Below are positions 5,178-5,993 of a DNA stretch of 5,993 bases, one piece after another. A program made the translations under genes and the position numbers. The number at the start of each line of letters is the position of its first letter. Position 1 is the stretch's first letter. Source of the DNA: Pseudomonadales bacterium. GTDB lineage: Bacteria; Pseudomonadota; Gammaproteobacteria; Pseudomonadales; DC-out160. The stretch is from NCBI GenBank assembly GCA_016765265.1, contig JAESQG010000492.1, positions 1 to 5,993 on the forward strand. The letters run 5' to 3'. The notes beneath the pieces were generated by a model. It worked only from the letters and a program-made list of their open reading frames with translations. It made no database searches and had not been told where the DNA came from.

Positions 5178-5993
5178 ATGAAAACAATGGCAATATCGCT
5201 CGCACTGAGCGCAGGAATGCTCACTGGTGGGCCGATTGTATGGGCGAGTGAATCATCTCTCGCTAAAGATGGCTTATCTATAAATCCAGGTATTGGTTAC
5301 TACAACTTCGATACTGACATGAATGTGGAGGACGAATCTTTTCCTTCGTTGGGATTGGAGTATCGCCTTTCAAATAATTTTGCTATCGAAGGCACCTACA
5401 TCACCACAGAGACTAGTGCCGTCGGTAATTCCGGTGCGGACTTTGATTGGTCTCACTATCATTTGGACGCGCTTTACTACTTTAACGCAAATCGCAAGCT
5501 ACAGCCCTATTTGGCGGCCGGGGCCGGAGAAGGCGCTTTCAGTTACAGCGACAGCAGAAGCTCAGACGATGAAACATTATTAAATGTTGGTGGCGGCGTT
5601 AAGTATTTTTTCACCCCAGCACTTTCTCTTCGCGGCGATTTTAGAGTCATCAATAGCCAAGACAATGAAATGACCGCCGGAGCGGCCACTGTGAGCCTCT
5701 CATGGTTATTGGGAAGATCAACTTCTGCCGACGGACAAGGCGAGTTTGATCTAACTAAATCAAAAGTCATGGATGCGGACAAAGACAGTATTATCGACGC
5801 AATAGACCTATGCCCGGGCACACCGCCTTCAATTGCGGTGGATAGTAAGGGCTGTGCTCTGGATCTTGATAGAGATGGCATTGCCGATTACAGGGACAAA
5901 TGCCCCAGCACCGTCGCCAATATTCCGGTCAATAGTGTAGGTTGTCCACAGGACCTGGATCAGGATGGTATAGCTGACTATAAAGACAAATGC
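5178..5993 (+). CDS. OmpA/OprF-like outer-membrane barrel protein with TSP3 repeats, 3' end missing
   Basis: This is a probable structural porin-type protein of the outer membrane. All 272 codons in the window are open, and the gene runs off the right edge. Residues 1-23 form a signal peptide with a VWA|S cleavage site. Residues 24-180 have the alternating pattern of a small OmpA-type beta barrel, with aromatic-rich strands such as INPGIGYYNF (35-44) and YHLDALYYF (94-102), a Gly-rich LAAGAGEG (112-119) and a last strand TVSLSWLLG (171-179). From 199 on there are thrombospondin type 3-like repeats (DLDRDGIADYRDKCP) with Cys at 212, 226, 242, 256 and 272. By analogy with OprF, an OmpA peptidoglycan-binding domain is expected next but is not seen. 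AGGGA (5165-5169) lies 8 bases before the ATG. It is divergent from the T6SS operon and probably not part of it. Confidence 0.9.
   Translation, partial: MKTMAISLALSAGMLTGGPIVWASESSLAKDGLSINPGIGYYNFDTDMNVEDESFPSLGLEYRLSNNFAIEGTYITTETSAVGNSGADFDWSHYHLDALYYFNANRKLQPYLAAGAGEGAFSYSDSRSSDDETLLNVGGGVKYFFTPALSLRGDFRVINSQDNEMTAGAATVSLSWLLGRSTSADGQGEFDLTKSKVMDADKDSIIDAIDLCPGTPPSIAVDSKGCALDLDRDGIADYRDKCPSTVANIPVNSVGCPQDLDQDGIADYKDKC
5772..5993 (+). repeat. TSP3-type calcium-binding repeats, 90-bp period
   Basis: Units begin at 5772, 5862 and 5952 (Asp199, Asp229 and Asp259), exactly 90 bp and 30 residues apart; the third is cut by the edge. Each carries D-x-D-x-D-G/S-I-x-D followed by a Cys, and the two complete ones add V-D/N-S-x-G-C. 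Unit 1 is the most divergent, with Ser in place of the Gly. In OmpA/OprF proteins this linker joins the barrel to the periplasmic domain, binds calcium and can form disulfides. Confidence 0.88.

Noticed and set aside
5543..5881. Minus-strand 112-codon frame inside the OmpA-like gene
   Set aside because: It is antisense to a clear coding frame with a signal peptide, barrel and TSP3 repeats, and its Ser/Pro/Leu-rich product has no recognisable feature.
1..5993. A new defence or mobile system, CRISPR array, IS element or T6SS effector/immunity pair
   Set aside because: Every gene in the window belongs to a known T6SS or OmpA family. There are no transposase motifs, spaced repeats, VgrG/PAAR genes or toxin-like frames.

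Overview
The window holds the front end of a type VI secretion system (T6SS) operon on the minus strand and, divergently transcribed on the plus strand, the first part of an OmpA/OprF-like outer-membrane protein gene. The complete T6SS baseplate/membrane-complex set, the lipoprotein box in TssJ and the TSP3-linker porin point to a Gram-negative proteobacterium. Gene order and protein style fit a gammaproteobacterium, perhaps a marine one, but the genus cannot be read from the sequence.

Layout, in transcription order right to left on the minus strand: tagH/fha (4773 to 3133), tssJ (3092 to 2577), tssK (2473 to 1139), tssL (1133 to 273), then the first 81 codons of tssM (245 to 1), which leaves the window. 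Spacing is tight (5 to about 40 nt), except for 103 nt between tssJ and tssK. That gap carries a perfect 8-bp hairpin just after the tssJ stop and an AU-only inverted repeat that encloses the tssK ribosome-binding site. A 404-nt divergent intergenic region (4774-5177) follows. It has a terminator-like hairpin facing tagH, two short perfect inverted repeats and a sigma70-like promoter for the plus-strand gene. That gene (5178-5993, open at the right edge) encodes a signal peptide, an eight-stranded-type barrel and at least three calcium-binding type repeats of exactly 30 residues.

How the genes fit together: TssJ (outer-membrane lipoprotein), TssM and TssL (inner membrane) form the T6SS trans-envelope complex, and TssK is the adaptor that docks the baseplate onto it. 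TagH/Fha is a phosphothreonine-binding regulator. TssL begins with a Thr-Val-Ile-x-Pro-x-Pro-Gly-Gly stretch, so a phospho-TssL/FHA switch of the kind known in Agrobacterium is plausible. The T6SS core is conventional. The less expected material is in the non-coding parts: the tssJ-tssK gap and the leader region of tagH. No mobile element, RNA gene, CRISPR array or T6SS effector is visible.
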